Notes under the pieces: generated by a model | Databases searched by the model: none | Told to the model about the DNA's origin: nothing | What the model saw: only the letters and a program-made list of their open reading frames with translations | Part shown: positions 24,893 to 34,668 of the stretch, piece by piece | Position numbering within the stretch: position 1 is the first letter of the stretch | Layout of the letters: each line of letters opens with the position of its first letter | NCBI GenBank assembly: GCA_028289425.1 | Contig: JANQPL010000012.1 | Span: 62,001 to 126,000, forward strand | Direction of reading: 5' to 3' | Length of the DNA stretch: 64,000 nucleotides | Origin: Alphaproteobacteria bacterium | GTDB lineage: Bacteria > Pseudomonadota > Alphaproteobacteria > JANQMY01 | Made by a program: the position numbers and the translations under genes

Positions 24893-25007
24893 GTCCAAGC
24901 AATGCCCTTCCGCCACCGGACACTTGCCACTCCGCGGGTTTCCGTTAGATATAAGTCCCAATAAAGGCGTCCAACTGGCTAACCAACACCGACCGAGGAG
25001 CTCGCTC

Positions 25008-26426
25008 ATGAACCTGAATGACAATTATGAAATGACCATCGATGGCAAAGGCGTCACCGCGCCGTCCATGATCGATGTGGTTAACCCGGCCAATGGCGAC
25101 GTGTTCTCCCAAGCGCCCGATTGCACGAAAGAGCAGCTGGATGCCGCTGTTGAGTCCTCCCGGAAGGCTTTTAAGACCTGGCGCAAAGTGCCCATCGAAG
25201 AGCGGGCAGCACTGCTCAAGAAGGCAGGCGATGCCTTGCTGGCGCAGGCCTCTGACATGGCGCGGTTGTTTACGCGCGAACAGGGCCGCCCGGTAGAGGC
25301 CGCCGAACAGGAAATTATGGGCGCCGGCCAATGGCTCCATGCGGTCGCCCAAATGCGCCCGCCGGTGCATGTGTCGGAAGACAGCGACGCCCAGCATATT
25401 GAAACACGTTATGTGCCCTTGGGCGTGATCTGTGCCATTGCGCCCTGGAACTTCCCAGTCAATCTGGCGGTATGGAAAATTGCCCCGGCGCTGCTTGCGG
25501 GCAATACCATGGTGCTTAAGCCATCACCTTTCACACCGCTCTGTACCCTGAAGATGGGTGAGTTGTTCCGGGATATCTTTCCGCCGGGTGTTCTGAACAT
25601 CATTTCCGGCGGCGATAGCCTGGGCCCGCTAATGACGGCTCATGAAGGGTTCGACAAGATCTCGTTTACGGGCTCCACGGCCACCGGCAAGAGCGTCATG
25701 GAAAGCGCATCGAAAGATCTTAAGCGCCTGACCCTGGAACTGGGTGGTAATGACGCGGCCATTGTTCTTCCCGATGTGGATGTGAACGAGGTGGCCCAGA
25801 AGATTTTCTTCGGGGCGTTCTTCAACACGGCGCAGATCTGTGTTGCCACCAAGCGCCTCTATGTGCACGAAGACGTTTACGATCAGTTGCGCGACAGCTT
25901 GGCCGCCATTGCCAAAGGCGTGAAGGTGGGTGACGGCACGGAACAAGGCACCGTGTTGGGCCCCATCCAAAACAAGCGCCAATACGATCGCGTCATGAAC
26001 CTTCTGGACGATGCCAAGGCTAACGATCTGCAGCTCATCGAAGGCGCAGACATTCCGGAAGGGGGCGGCTATTTCGTGCCCGTCACTATCGTGGATAATC
26101 CGCCGGAAGACTCCCGCGTGGTGCAGGAGGAAGCCTTCGGCCCGATCCTGCCCATGCTGAAATTCGACGATATCGACGATGTGATCGAACGGGCGAACGA
26201 CACGGATTACGGGCTCGCCGGCGCGGTGTGGTCCAAGGACACCGACAAGGCGGTCGAGATTGCCCATCAATTGGAAACGGGCACGGTGTGGATCAATCAG
26301 AACCTCAACCTGCGTCCCGACACCACGTTCGGTGGCCATAAGCAATCGGGCTTCGGATCCGAAAACGGTATGGAAGGCCTGCTGGAGTTCATGGCCCCGC
26401 AATCGGTGTATGTGGCGAAGGCTTAG
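25008..26426 (+). CDS. NAD(P)-dependent aldehyde dehydrogenase
   Basis: This 472-residue member of the aldehyde dehydrogenase superfamily has all catalytic residues: Asn148 (IAPWNFPVNL), Lys171 (VLKPSPFTPL), Glu244 (LTLELGGNDA) and the nucleophile Cys278 (NTAQICVATKRLYV). The GAGGAG before ATG 25008 decides the start. Substrate specificity cannot be read from the motifs. It lies 115 bp after the TetR gene and ends near a palindrome shared with hemB. Confidence 0.93.
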   Translation: MNLNDNYEMTIDGKGVTAPSMIDVVNPANGDVFSQAPDCTKEQLDAAVESSRKAFKTWRKVPIEERAALLKKAGDALLAQASDMARLFTREQGRPVEAAEQEIMGAGQWLHAVAQMRPPVHVSEDSDAQHIETRYVPLGVICAIAPWNFPVNLAVWKIAPALLAGNTMVLKPSPFTPLCTLKMGELFRDIFPPGVLNIISGGDSLGPLMTAHEGFDKISFTGSTATGKSVMESASKDLKRLTLELGGNDAAIVLPDVDVNEVAQKIFFGAFFNTAQICVATKRLYVHEDVYDQLRDSLAAIAKGVKVGDGTEQGTVLGPIQNKRQYDRVMNLLDDAKANDLQLIEGADIPEGGGYFVPVTIVDNPPEDSRVVQEEAFGPILPMLKFDDIDDVIERANDTDYGLAGAVWSKDTDKAVEIAHQLETGTVWINQNLNLRPDTTFGGHKQSGFGSENGMEGLLEFMAPQSVYVAKA

Positions 26427-26456
26427 AGCTTACGTCACCGGCGAATTGGTTACTGG

Positions 26457-26476
26457 ATCCTCGCGTTCGCGAGGAT
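26457..26476. terminator. Perfect palindrome between the aldehyde dehydrogenase gene and hemB
   Basis: ATCCTCGCG (26457-26465) and CGCGAGGAT (26468-26476) form a perfect 9-bp stem with TT between. It lies between convergent genes, so it is likely a bidirectional transcription stop or a REP-type element. It lacks a T-run. The flanks TGGATCC and GGATGAC match those of palindrome B at 484-530. Confidence 0.6.
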
Positions 26477-26480
26477 GACA

Positions 26481-27515
<1,035 letters not shown>

Positions 27516-27605
27516 TTATCCGTGGCTATTAGGGGCACTCTTTTCGGCCAGCGGTTTCTTGTCTAACGGCTCCGCATACTAATGGAAAGGCGAAGGTAGG
27601 GGCGA

Positions 27606-28742
27606 ATGGATTTTGCACTTTCTGAAGAACAACGCGCCATTCAAGACATGGCTCAAAGCTTTGCGGAAGAGCAAATGGCCCCCCACGCTGCCCGCTGGGA
27701 CGAAGAGCATATCTTCCCTCGGGATACGCTGCGCCAGGCGGCGGAACTGGGCTTTGCGGGCATTTATGTGCGAGAGGATGTGGGCGGCTCGAGCCTTGGG
27801 CGGGTGGATGCCGCCGTCATATTCGAAGAACTCAGTGCCGGCTGCACGTCGACCGCTGCCTTTCTTTCCATCCACAATATGGCGAGCTGGATGATCGACA
27901 CGTTCGGCAATGACGATCAGCGCAAGAAATGGCTGCCGAAGCTGGCCACCATGGAGTTGATCGCAAGCTATTGCCTGACCGAGCCGGGTGCCGGCTCCGA
28001 TGCCGCCAGTCTGCGCACCAAGGCCGAGCAGGACGGCGACCATTATGTGCTCAACGGTGCCAAGGCGTTCATCTCCGGCGCTGGTGCTTCCGATCTCTAT
28101 GTGTGCATGGTCCGCACCGGCGGGGAGGGAGCGAAAGGCATTTCCTGTTTAGTGATCGAGAAGGACGCGCCTGGATTAAGTTTCGGAAAACAGGAAAAGA
28201 AACTTGGCTGGCATAGCCAACCGACCGCACAGGTGATCTTCGAGGATTGCCGGGTGCCGGTCGCCAACCGTATCGGCGATGAGGGCGAAGGCTTCAAGAT
28301 CGCTATGAAGGGTTTGGACGGCGGGCGCATCAATATCGGTGCCTGTTCGCTGGGGGCAGCCCGGGCGGCGCTCAATGAAGCGACAGAACATATGCAAGTG
28401 CGCAAGCAATTCGGCCGTCCGCTGACAGAGTTTCAGGCGCTGCAATTCAAGATCGCCGATATGGCAACAGATCTGGATGCAGCCCGGCTGATGATCTTGC
28501 GGGCCGCCAACAGTCTCGACAAAAAAGATCCGAACGCGACGCGCCATTGCGCCATGGCAAAACGGTTCGCCACCGATGCCGGCTTCAACATCATCAACGA
28601 ATCCCTGCAGATCCATGGCGGCTATGGATACATCCAAGAATATCCGGTGGAACGGCATCTGCGCGATGCGCGGGTTCACCAAATTCTTGAGGGCACAAAC
28701 GAAATCATGCGCGTGATCATTGCGCGCGATCTTTTGAAGTAA
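27606..28742 (+). CDS. Isobutyryl-CoA dehydrogenase-type acyl-CoA dehydrogenase
   Basis: This 378-residue FAD enzyme has the family signatures [15 protein letters not shown] and [35 protein letters not shown]. The catalytic glutamate is in LEGTNE. The sequence and operon fit isobutyryl-CoA dehydrogenase (human ACAD8 type), which makes methacrylyl-CoA in valine breakdown. It is the first gene of a set with 3-hydroxyisobutyryl-CoA hydrolase and 3-hydroxyisobutyrate dehydrogenase, with an 11-bp gap to the next gene. The assignment relies mainly on context. Confidence 0.92.
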   Translation: MDFALSEEQRAIQDMAQSFAEEQMAPHAARWDEEHIFPRDTLRQAAELGFAGIYVREDVGGSSLGRVDAAVIFEELSAGCTSTAAFLSIHNMASWMIDTFGNDDQRKKWLPKLATMELIASYCLTEPGAGSDAASLRTKAEQDGDHYVLNGAKAFISGAGASDLYVCMVRTGGEGAKGISCLVIEKDAPGLSFGKQEKKLGWHSQPTAQVIFEDCRVPVANRIGDEGEGFKIAMKGLDGGRINIGACSLGAARAALNEATEHMQVRKQFGRPLTEFQALQFKIADMATDLDAARLMILRAANSLDKKDPNATRHCAMAKRFATDAGFNIINESLQIHGGYGYIQEYPVERHLRDARVHQILEGTNEIMRVIIARDLLK

Positions 28743-28753
28743 GCGGAACCATT

Positions 28754-29791
28754 ATGTCGGAACCTGAAATTCTCTTTGAACGGCGCGGCTGCATTGGTGT
28801 CATCACCATGAACCGGCCCAAAGCTCTGAACGCCCTCACATTGGAAATGTGCCAATTGATGGGCCCGCAACTGAGTAAGTGGGACGACGACCACGCGATC
28901 AAGGCGGTGGTGATCGAAGGCGCGGGGGAGAAAGGGTTTTGCGCGGGCGGCGATATTCGCGCGCTACACGATTCCGGAAAAGCGGGCACGCCTTATGCCA
29001 TCGATTTCTATCGCACGGAGTACCAGCTCAATACGCAGATCTACCACTTCCGAAAGCCCTATATCGCGCTGATGGATGGCATCACTATGGGCGGCGGTGT
29101 TGGCGTTTCCGTTCATGGCGACCACCGTATCGTCACCGACAGAACGGTGTTTGCCATGCCCGAAACGGGGATCGGTCTTTACCCTGATGTGGGCGGCAGT
29201 TATTTCCTGCCCCGTTGTCCCGGGCAGTTGGGCATGTATTTGGGGCTCACGGGCGCGCGGTTCAAAGCTGCCGATTGCCTTTATGCGGGCGTTGGTACCG
29301 CGTACATGTCGCCCGAAAAGCTCGACGTGTTAAAAGATCAGCTTGCGGAGGGCACGGACATCGAGTCCGCGATCAATTCTCTCAAAGAAGATCCGGGCGT
29401 TGCTCCCATCGCGGAGCACCGGGAGCAGATCGACTTTTTCTTCTCCAAATTGTCGGTGGATGAGATCATCTCCGCGCTGGAGAATGAAGGCAGCGAATGG
29501 TGCCTGGAGCAAGCGCAAGCCATGCGCACCAAGTCGCCAACGTCCATGAAGATCACCTACCGGCAAATCTGCGAAGGCGCGCAGCTCAGCTTTGACAATT
29601 GCATGAAGATGGAATTCCGCATGACCAACCGCATTATGGAAGGTCATGACTTTTACGAGGGCGTGCGGGCGGTGATCATCGACAAGGATCAATCGCCCAA
29701 ATGGAACCCGGACACGCTGGACGGTGTTTCTACGGATGCGGTGAACGCTTATTTCGAAACGCTTGGCGAAAACGAACTCAAACTGCCGTAA
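28754..29791 (+). CDS. 3-hydroxyisobutyryl-CoA hydrolase (crotonase family)
   Basis: This 345-residue crotonase-fold protein has the long form and motifs of 3-hydroxyisobutyryl-CoA hydrolase: GFCAGGDIRALHDSG (oxyanion hole), MGGGVGVSVHGDHRIVTDRTVFAMPETGIGLYPDVGGSYFLPR and a C-terminal AVIIDKDQSPKWNPDTL. It releases 3-hydroxyisobutyrate from its CoA ester in valine degradation. The product is the substrate of the MmsB encoded 30 bp downstream. No separate enoyl-CoA hydratase for methacrylyl-CoA is next to it. Confidence 0.93.
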   Translation: MSEPEILFERRGCIGVITMNRPKALNALTLEMCQLMGPQLSKWDDDHAIKAVVIEGAGEKGFCAGGDIRALHDSGKAGTPYAIDFYRTEYQLNTQIYHFRKPYIALMDGITMGGGVGVSVHGDHRIVTDRTVFAMPETGIGLYPDVGGSYFLPRCPGQLGMYLGLTGARFKAADCLYAGVGTAYMSPEKLDVLKDQLAEGTDIESAINSLKEDPGVAPIAEHREQIDFFFSKLSVDEIISALENEGSEWCLEQAQAMRTKSPTSMKITYRQICEGAQLSFDNCMKMEFRMTNRIMEGHDFYEGVRAVIIDKDQSPKWNPDTLDGVSTDAVNAYFETLGENELKLP

Positions 29792-29821
29792 GACGCGCAG
29801 ACGATCACAGGAGGACGGATC

Positions 29822-30712
29822 ATGGCAACGGTTGGCTTTATTGGATTGGGCAATATGGGCGGCCCCATGGCGAAGAACCTGATGGCTGCGGGACACTCGG
29901 TGAATGTGTTCGATCTGTCCGAACAGGCGGTCGCAACCGCGGTCGCCGACGGCGGCAAAAAAGCCGGCACGGTGGCAGAGGCCGTATCCGGCGCCGATGT
30001 CGTGGTCACCATGCTGCCGGCCGGCAAGCATGTGCGGTCCGTCTATACGGGGGATGAGGGGATCTTATCGGCAGTGCCAAGCTCTGCTGTATTGATCGAC
30101 AGCTCCACGATCGACGTCACCTCCGCGCGCGACGTGCAAAAGGCGGCTGCCGATAAGGGTGTCGATATGGTTGATGCACCGGTGTCTGGTGGTGTCGGCG
30201 GTGCGGCAGCCGGCACGCTGACCTTCATGGTGGGGGGATCCGACAAGGCATTCGAACGGGCAAAGCCTTATTTGGACATTATGGGCAAGAACATCGTCCA
30301 TGCGGGCGGTCCGGGGAACGGACAAGCCGCCAAGATCTGCAACAACATGATCCTGGGCATTTCCATGATCGGCGTGAGCGAGGCGTTCGTCCTGGCGGAG
30401 AAGCTTGGTCTCGATCACCAATCGCTCTTCGACATCGCGTCGACTGCGTCCGGACAGTGTTGGTCCTTAACAAGTTATTGCCCGGTGCCGGGGCCGGTGG
30501 AAACGTCGCCTGCCAATCGGGATTACCAGGCGGGCTTCACGGCGGCGATGATGCTGAAGGATCTCAAATTGGCACAGAACGCCGCTCAAGAAGCGGGTGC
30601 CGCAACGCCTCTGGGAGCCGAAGCCGCGGCGCTTTACAGCCTTTTTGACTCGGCAGGTCAGGGAGACGTGGATTTTTCAGGGATAATTAACTTTATTCGC
30701 GGACACAAGTAG
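29822..30712 (+). CDS. mmsB: 3-hydroxyisobutyrate dehydrogenase
   Basis: This 296-residue NAD enzyme oxidises 3-hydroxyisobutyrate to methylmalonate semialdehyde. The Rossmann motif GFIGLGNMGGPMAKNLMAAGHSV, DAPVSGGVGGAAAGTLTFMVGG, the catalytic-lysine region GNGQAAKICNNMILGISM and the late FTAAMMLKDLKLAQNAA all match MmsB. AGGAGG precedes the ATG. No methylmalonate-semialdehyde dehydrogenase (mmsA) is adjacent, so the last step is encoded elsewhere. Confidence 0.95.
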   Translation: MATVGFIGLGNMGGPMAKNLMAAGHSVNVFDLSEQAVATAVADGGKKAGTVAEAVSGADVVVTMLPAGKHVRSVYTGDEGILSAVPSSAVLIDSSTIDVTSARDVQKAAADKGVDMVDAPVSGGVGGAAAGTLTFMVGGSDKAFERAKPYLDIMGKNIVHAGGPGNGQAAKICNNMILGISMIGVSEAFVLAEKLGLDHQSLFDIASTASGQCWSLTSYCPVPGPVETSPANRDYQAGFTAAMMLKDLKLAQNAAQEAGAATPLGAEAAALYSLFDSAGQGDVDFSGIINFIRGHK

Positions 30713-30844
30713 CATTCAGGTGTACTGGACCATTCGTCTACTACCGGAAACGTTCATTTAACTGCTCCTTAAATCTTCAGCTTTATAACCAGACCCACAG
30801 GAAAATGAGGGTCTGGGCCTCCGCGTATTTGGAGAGAAGCTGCA

Positions 30845-31354
30845 ATGAGCGTGTCAACGGCGGTGAGTTACACGGACGAGGCGTCGAGCCAAGTCGACAT
30901 CAAAGAACAATACCTCGAATCTCTAACCTTGATCGAACGGCTGCATCGTCAGCTACTCGACGTGATCAAGGATGAATTGGACCGCACAGGTCAAGGAGAC
31001 GTGAACAGCGTGCAAGCGCTGTTGCTGTTCAACATCGGAGACTCCGAGTTGACGGCGGGTGAGTTGAGAACACGGGGCCACTATCTGGGCTCAAACGTGT
31101 CCTACAATCTCAAGAAGCTTGTGGAATCCGGCTACATCCACCACGAACGGTCAGAATTGGACCGGCGGTCGGTCCGTGTACGGCTGACCGAAAAGGGCCG
31201 TCAGGTCTGGAAACTGGTAGCAGCGCTGTACGATCGGCACATTTCGGCGATTACCGAGATTGGCGTGCTGGCGGACGACGATCTGGGTGCCATCAACAAG
31301 GTTCTGCAGCAGATTGAGCGTTTCTGGGCTGACCAGATCCGCTACCGGCTCTAA
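30845..31354 (+). CDS. ldtR: MarR/winged-helix regulator LdtR
   Basis: This 169-residue winged-helix protein (QALLLFNIGDSELTAGELRTRGHYLGSNVSYNLKKLVESGYIHHERSELDRRSVRVRLTEKG) resembles LdtR of alphaproteobacteria. LdtR controls an L,D-transpeptidase gene in Liberibacter and relatives. The L,D-transpeptidase at 32375 fits that link. GGAGAG precedes the ATG by 8 nt. The 132-bp upstream region has a TATAAC -10 candidate at 30784-30789. Its stop lies 1 bp from the convergent DUF1295 gene. Confidence 0.88.
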   Translation: MSVSTAVSYTDEASSQVDIKEQYLESLTLIERLHRQLLDVIKDELDRTGQGDVNSVQALLLFNIGDSELTAGELRTRGHYLGSNVSYNLKKLVESGYIHHERSELDRRSVRVRLTEKGRQVWKLVAALYDRHISAITEIGVLADDDLGAINKVLQQIERFWADQIRYRL

Positions 31355-31355
31355 C

Positions 31356-32165
31356 CTAAACCGACTTTGCAGGTGCGTTCGCATCCCGCTTCGGAGGAAG
31401 CGGGATGAATACGCTTGTGCGCGCCACATAGTCTGCATATTCCGGCTTGGTCTGGCTTAAGCCACGTTCCATCATCGCAACGCCCGACACCCGCAACAAA
31501 AAATAGGTCATGATCGCAGGCGCGAAGACTGTCCACAACGCGGACGGAGCGCCGGCCACGGCCGTTACATAAAACCCCCACATGATGAGTGCGTCGCCAA
31601 AATAGTTCGGATGACGGGTCCAAGCCCAAAGCCCTTTATCCATCACCTTGCCCTTATTGGCCGGGTCGGCGCGAAAACGGGCAAGCTGGGCATCGCCCAC
31701 CGCCTCAAAGAAGAAGCCGATTGCAAAAAGAATAAGGCCAACCGTCATGAGGAACATCTGGGTTTGGTCCGTCGATCCGCCTATGCCGACCTGGATCGGA
31801 AGGGCCACGACCCACATGATAAGCGACTGAAACAAAAAGACGATCCACAGGCTTTTCAGCTCAAAATTTGGTGACCGATTCCGACGCATGGCGGCGTATC
31901 TGGGGTCTTCGCCGTCCTTTTGGGTCCATCTCACCAGAAGATAGGTCCCCAACCGCACCCCCCAGAGCGCGGCAAGGCTTGCCAATATCGTGTTGTGAAG
32001 CGTGACCTGAGGCGCTTGATAGAGCGATAATGCGGCGATCACGGCAAAGCCCGGACCCCAATAAATGTCAACAATACTAACGTCTTGGAGCCGGCGGCTC
32101 ACAAGCCACAAGAAAACCATAATGGCGATGGTGACCAATCCGTTTATCAGCAATATGGACCCCAT
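31356..32165 (-). CDS. DUF1295 membrane protein (steroid 5-alpha-reductase-like)
   Basis: This 269-residue integral membrane protein has about six or seven helices. It carries the family motif DKGLWAWTRHPNYFGDALIMWGFYVTA in the second half and FLLRVSGVAMMERGLSQTKPEYADYVARTSVFIPLPPK at the end. The fold is shared with isoprenylcysteine methyltransferases and steroid reductases; the bacterial substrates are unknown. It lies between ldtR and the L,D-transpeptidase gene on the opposite strand. Confidence 0.92.
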   Translation of the reverse strand: MGSILLINGLVTIAIMVFLWLVSRRLQDVSIVDIYWGPGFAVIAALSLYQAPQVTLHNTILASLAALWGVRLGTYLLVRWTQKDGEDPRYAAMRRNRSPNFELKSLWIVFLFQSLIMWVVALPIQVGIGGSTDQTQMFLMTVGLILFAIGFFFEAVGDAQLARFRADPANKGKVMDKGLWAWTRHPNYFGDALIMWGFYVTAVAGAPSALWTVFAPAIMTYFLLRVSGVAMMERGLSQTKPEYADYVARTSVFIPLPPKRDANAPAKSV

Positions 32166-32374
32166 AATCAGGCCCCTTCCTTCGGTTTTGTTGTTCTGTG
32201 GTTAATCCTACGGTTACCGCTGACCAGCGGATCAAATCGGCAACAGCCGGCCTGATAAGTGCCAATAAACGTGCCGGTCCGGACAATCAGGCTGCCCCAA
32301 ATGCTTAAAATTTAGTATAAATGAACTGGAGTTGAGACGCCGTTCGGCCTGGATGGGGGGGACGGCATGGCACA

Positions 32375-33676
32375 GTGGGACGTTTCGTGGCGGTTAAACA
32401 GGCGAAAGAGACGGTTTGCCGGCGCCTTAACACTTGGGTTGGGGCTGCCGCCTGTCTGCTCATGGCCAGCCTCCTGAATCCCGCCGACGCGTCCTCTTGG
32501 GACAACCGCGACCTGGTGGATCCCTGGGATTCCCATGCTGAGCGTCTTGAAGACGCCCCTCTGGGGACGCCCACGCTGACCCAGGACGGGGTATTTCCCA
32601 TGTTGCGCTCCCTTGCCGTCTACAAGCAAATCGCGGCCTGGGGCGGCTGGCCGCAAATTGCCGAAGGGCGGGAGCTCTCCCATGGGGTGCGCGATGACCG
32701 GGTGGTGGCGCTGCGCAAGCGTCTCCTTCTGTCAGGCGATTTGCCCGCGTCGGGCGGCGATCAGTTCCTGATGGATTTCAGCGTGATCGATGCCGTCCGC
32801 AATTTCCAAACGCGCCATGGATTGCCGGTCAATGGCAAAGTCGATGAGATTACGCGCCAGGCGCTGAACATTCCCGTGGAAGAGCGGATAAAAGTCATTG
32901 AACTGAATATCGAACGCATGCGCGATTTGGAAATCGATCAGCAAGAGCGACATGTGATCGTAAACCTTCCGGCGGCTGTGTTGGAAGCAGTGGACGAGGG
33001 CAAAGTCGAATTGCGCCATCGGGTGGTGGTCGGCAAGGAGTACCGAGAGACCCCGACCATGTCGAGCCGGATCACCCATGTCGATTTCAATCCCAATTGG
33101 AACGTGCCCATCGGGCTTGCCAAATGGGATGTGATCCCGCGCATTCGCCGTGACTTCGATTACATCCGGCGTGAGAAATTCAAGATCTATACGTGGGGCA
33201 GGAACGCCCGCGAAGTCGATCCCAAGACCATCGATTGGAGCCGCGACGACATTCACAAGAACTACCGTTTTGTGCAAATGCGCGGACCGCAGAATTCATT
33301 GGGCGCGGTGATCATCCGTTTTCCGAATTCCGATGCGATCTTCTTGCATGACACCCCCAAGAAGCACTTGTTCGGCGAGGATTTGCGGGCTCACAGTTCC
33401 GGTTGCGTGCGGGTTGACGACATTTACACGTTGGTCAAATGGCTGTTGCACGACCGCCGCGACGTGTGGACCGACGAGCGCATCCAGCAGATTGCCCAGG
33501 ACCAAACATGGGCCCAAGCGCATTTGCGCCACCGCATTCCAATTCACTTGGTCTATGTAACGTCATGGGTCGATCACCAAGGGGTCTTGAACTTCCGGCC
33601 GGATGTGTACGGTTGGGATAACGACCAGATCGCCCAAAGCGATACGCAAAAAGTCGCCGCGGCCGGGGCGCAATAG
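32375..33676 (+). CDS. L,D-transpeptidase (YcbB/LdtD-like)
   Basis: This 433-residue exported protein has an N-terminal hydrophobic signal (about 21-40), a peptidoglycan-binding helical domain (FQTRHGLPVNGKVDEITRQALNIP, about 144-167) and a YkuD catalytic domain. The domain contains His325, His340 and the nucleophile Cys344 (HSSGCVRV). It forms 3-3 crosslinks or attaches proteins to peptidoglycan. The start is uncertain: GTG 32375 and GTG 32387 are both possible and neither has a strong ribosome site. Its closeness to ldtR suggests control by that regulator. Confidence 0.93.
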   Translation: MGRFVAVKQAKETVCRRLNTWVGAAACLLMASLLNPADASSWDNRDLVDPWDSHAERLEDAPLGTPTLTQDGVFPMLRSLAVYKQIAAWGGWPQIAEGRELSHGVRDDRVVALRKRLLLSGDLPASGGDQFLMDFSVIDAVRNFQTRHGLPVNGKVDEITRQALNIPVEERIKVIELNIERMRDLEIDQQERHVIVNLPAAVLEAVDEGKVELRHRVVVGKEYRETPTMSSRITHVDFNPNWNVPIGLAKWDVIPRIRRDFDYIRREKFKIYTWGRNAREVDPKTIDWSRDDIHKNYRFVQMRGPQNSLGAVIIRFPNSDAIFLHDTPKKHLFGEDLRAHSSGCVRVDDIYTLVKWLLHDRRDVWTDERIQQIAQDQTWAQAHLRHRIPIHLVYVTSWVDHQGVLNFRPDVYGWDNDQIAQSDTQKVAAAGAQ

Positions 33677-33693
33677 CCGGGCTGCCCGTTCCT

Positions 33694-34467
33694 TTGCCGC
33701 AATATTCTGCAAGACGTTATCCGTATCTAGATCACCCCGGTATCATTGCCTTTGCGCACCGGGGTGGGGCGGTCGACAATCTGGAGAACACTATGGCGGC
33801 GTTCGAGGCTGCGGTCGCGCTCGGATACCGCTATGTAGAAACCGATGTGCACGCCACATCTGACGGCACGCTTTTGGCTTTCCACGACGATGCTCTTGAC
33901 CGGGTGACCGATCAACAGGGGCTCATTTCGGAATTGCCCTACGGGGAAGTCCGGAGCGCCCGCGTTGGCGGCAAAGAACCCATTCCGTTGCTTGATGACA
34001 TCCTGGGCACATGGCCTGATCTTCGCGTGAATATAGAACCGAAATCCGATGGCGCGGTTAGCCCCCTGATCGATGCCATAAAGCGCCACGATGCGGTCGA
34101 CCGCGTGTGTGTCGGGTCATTCTCCGGCAGCCGCATAAAGCGCCTGCGCGATGCATTCGGCGACCGTCTGTGTACGTCGGCGGGTCCCGGTGAAGTATTG
34201 AGATTGACTGTTGGGCAATGGCATTTGCCGGTGGGCCGGTTTCAGGCCGCGTGTGCGCAGGTGCCCATTTTTTATGGACGGTACCGGCTGACCACCCGTT
34301 CCTTCGTCAAAAACGCTCTTGCGAATGGCTTGCAAACTCACGTTTGGACTGTGGACGATCCGCTGGAAATGCGGGATCTTATTGAAATAGGGGTTCAGGG
34401 GATCATGACCGACAAGCCGGCCGTGCTGAAAGAGGTGCTGACCGAGCTGGGGCAATGGCACAGCTAG
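33694..34467 (+). CDS. Glycerophosphodiester phosphodiesterase
   Basis: This 257-residue TIM-barrel enzyme of the GDPD family cleaves glycerophosphodiesters to glycerol 3-phosphate and an alcohol. The catalytic pattern is clear: FAHRGGAVDNLENTMAAFEAAVALGYRYVETDVHATSDG and LLAFHDDALDRVTD. The C-terminal HVWTVDDPLEMRDLIEIGVQGIMTDKPAVL is also typical. There is no signal peptide, so it is probably cytosolic. The first usable start is TTG 33694, 17 bp after the L,D-transpeptidase stop. Confidence 0.93.
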   Translation: MPQYSARRYPYLDHPGIIAFAHRGGAVDNLENTMAAFEAAVALGYRYVETDVHATSDGTLLAFHDDALDRVTDQQGLISELPYGEVRSARVGGKEPIPLLDDILGTWPDLRVNIEPKSDGAVSPLIDAIKRHDAVDRVCVGSFSGSRIKRLRDAFGDRLCTSAGPGEVLRLTVGQWHLPVGRFQAACAQVPIFYGRYRLTTRSFVKNALANGLQTHVWTVDDPLEMRDLIEIGVQGIMTDKPAVLKEVLTELGQWHS

Positions 34468-34668
34468 CCGAATTTACATGTAGGCGGGATCTAAGAAGGC
34501 AATTGAAACAATCTATTAGCCTGAATGGCCGGGGGTGATATGATTGCCACACGATTGCAGGTTCTGCGACAAATGGCGGATTTGTCTGGAACAGGGCAAT
34601 TGGCCCATTAGATAGAAAGAGTTCAAGGAACGCCGGTTCGCGGAAGGGCGCGGCTGGAAGGTGGCACG

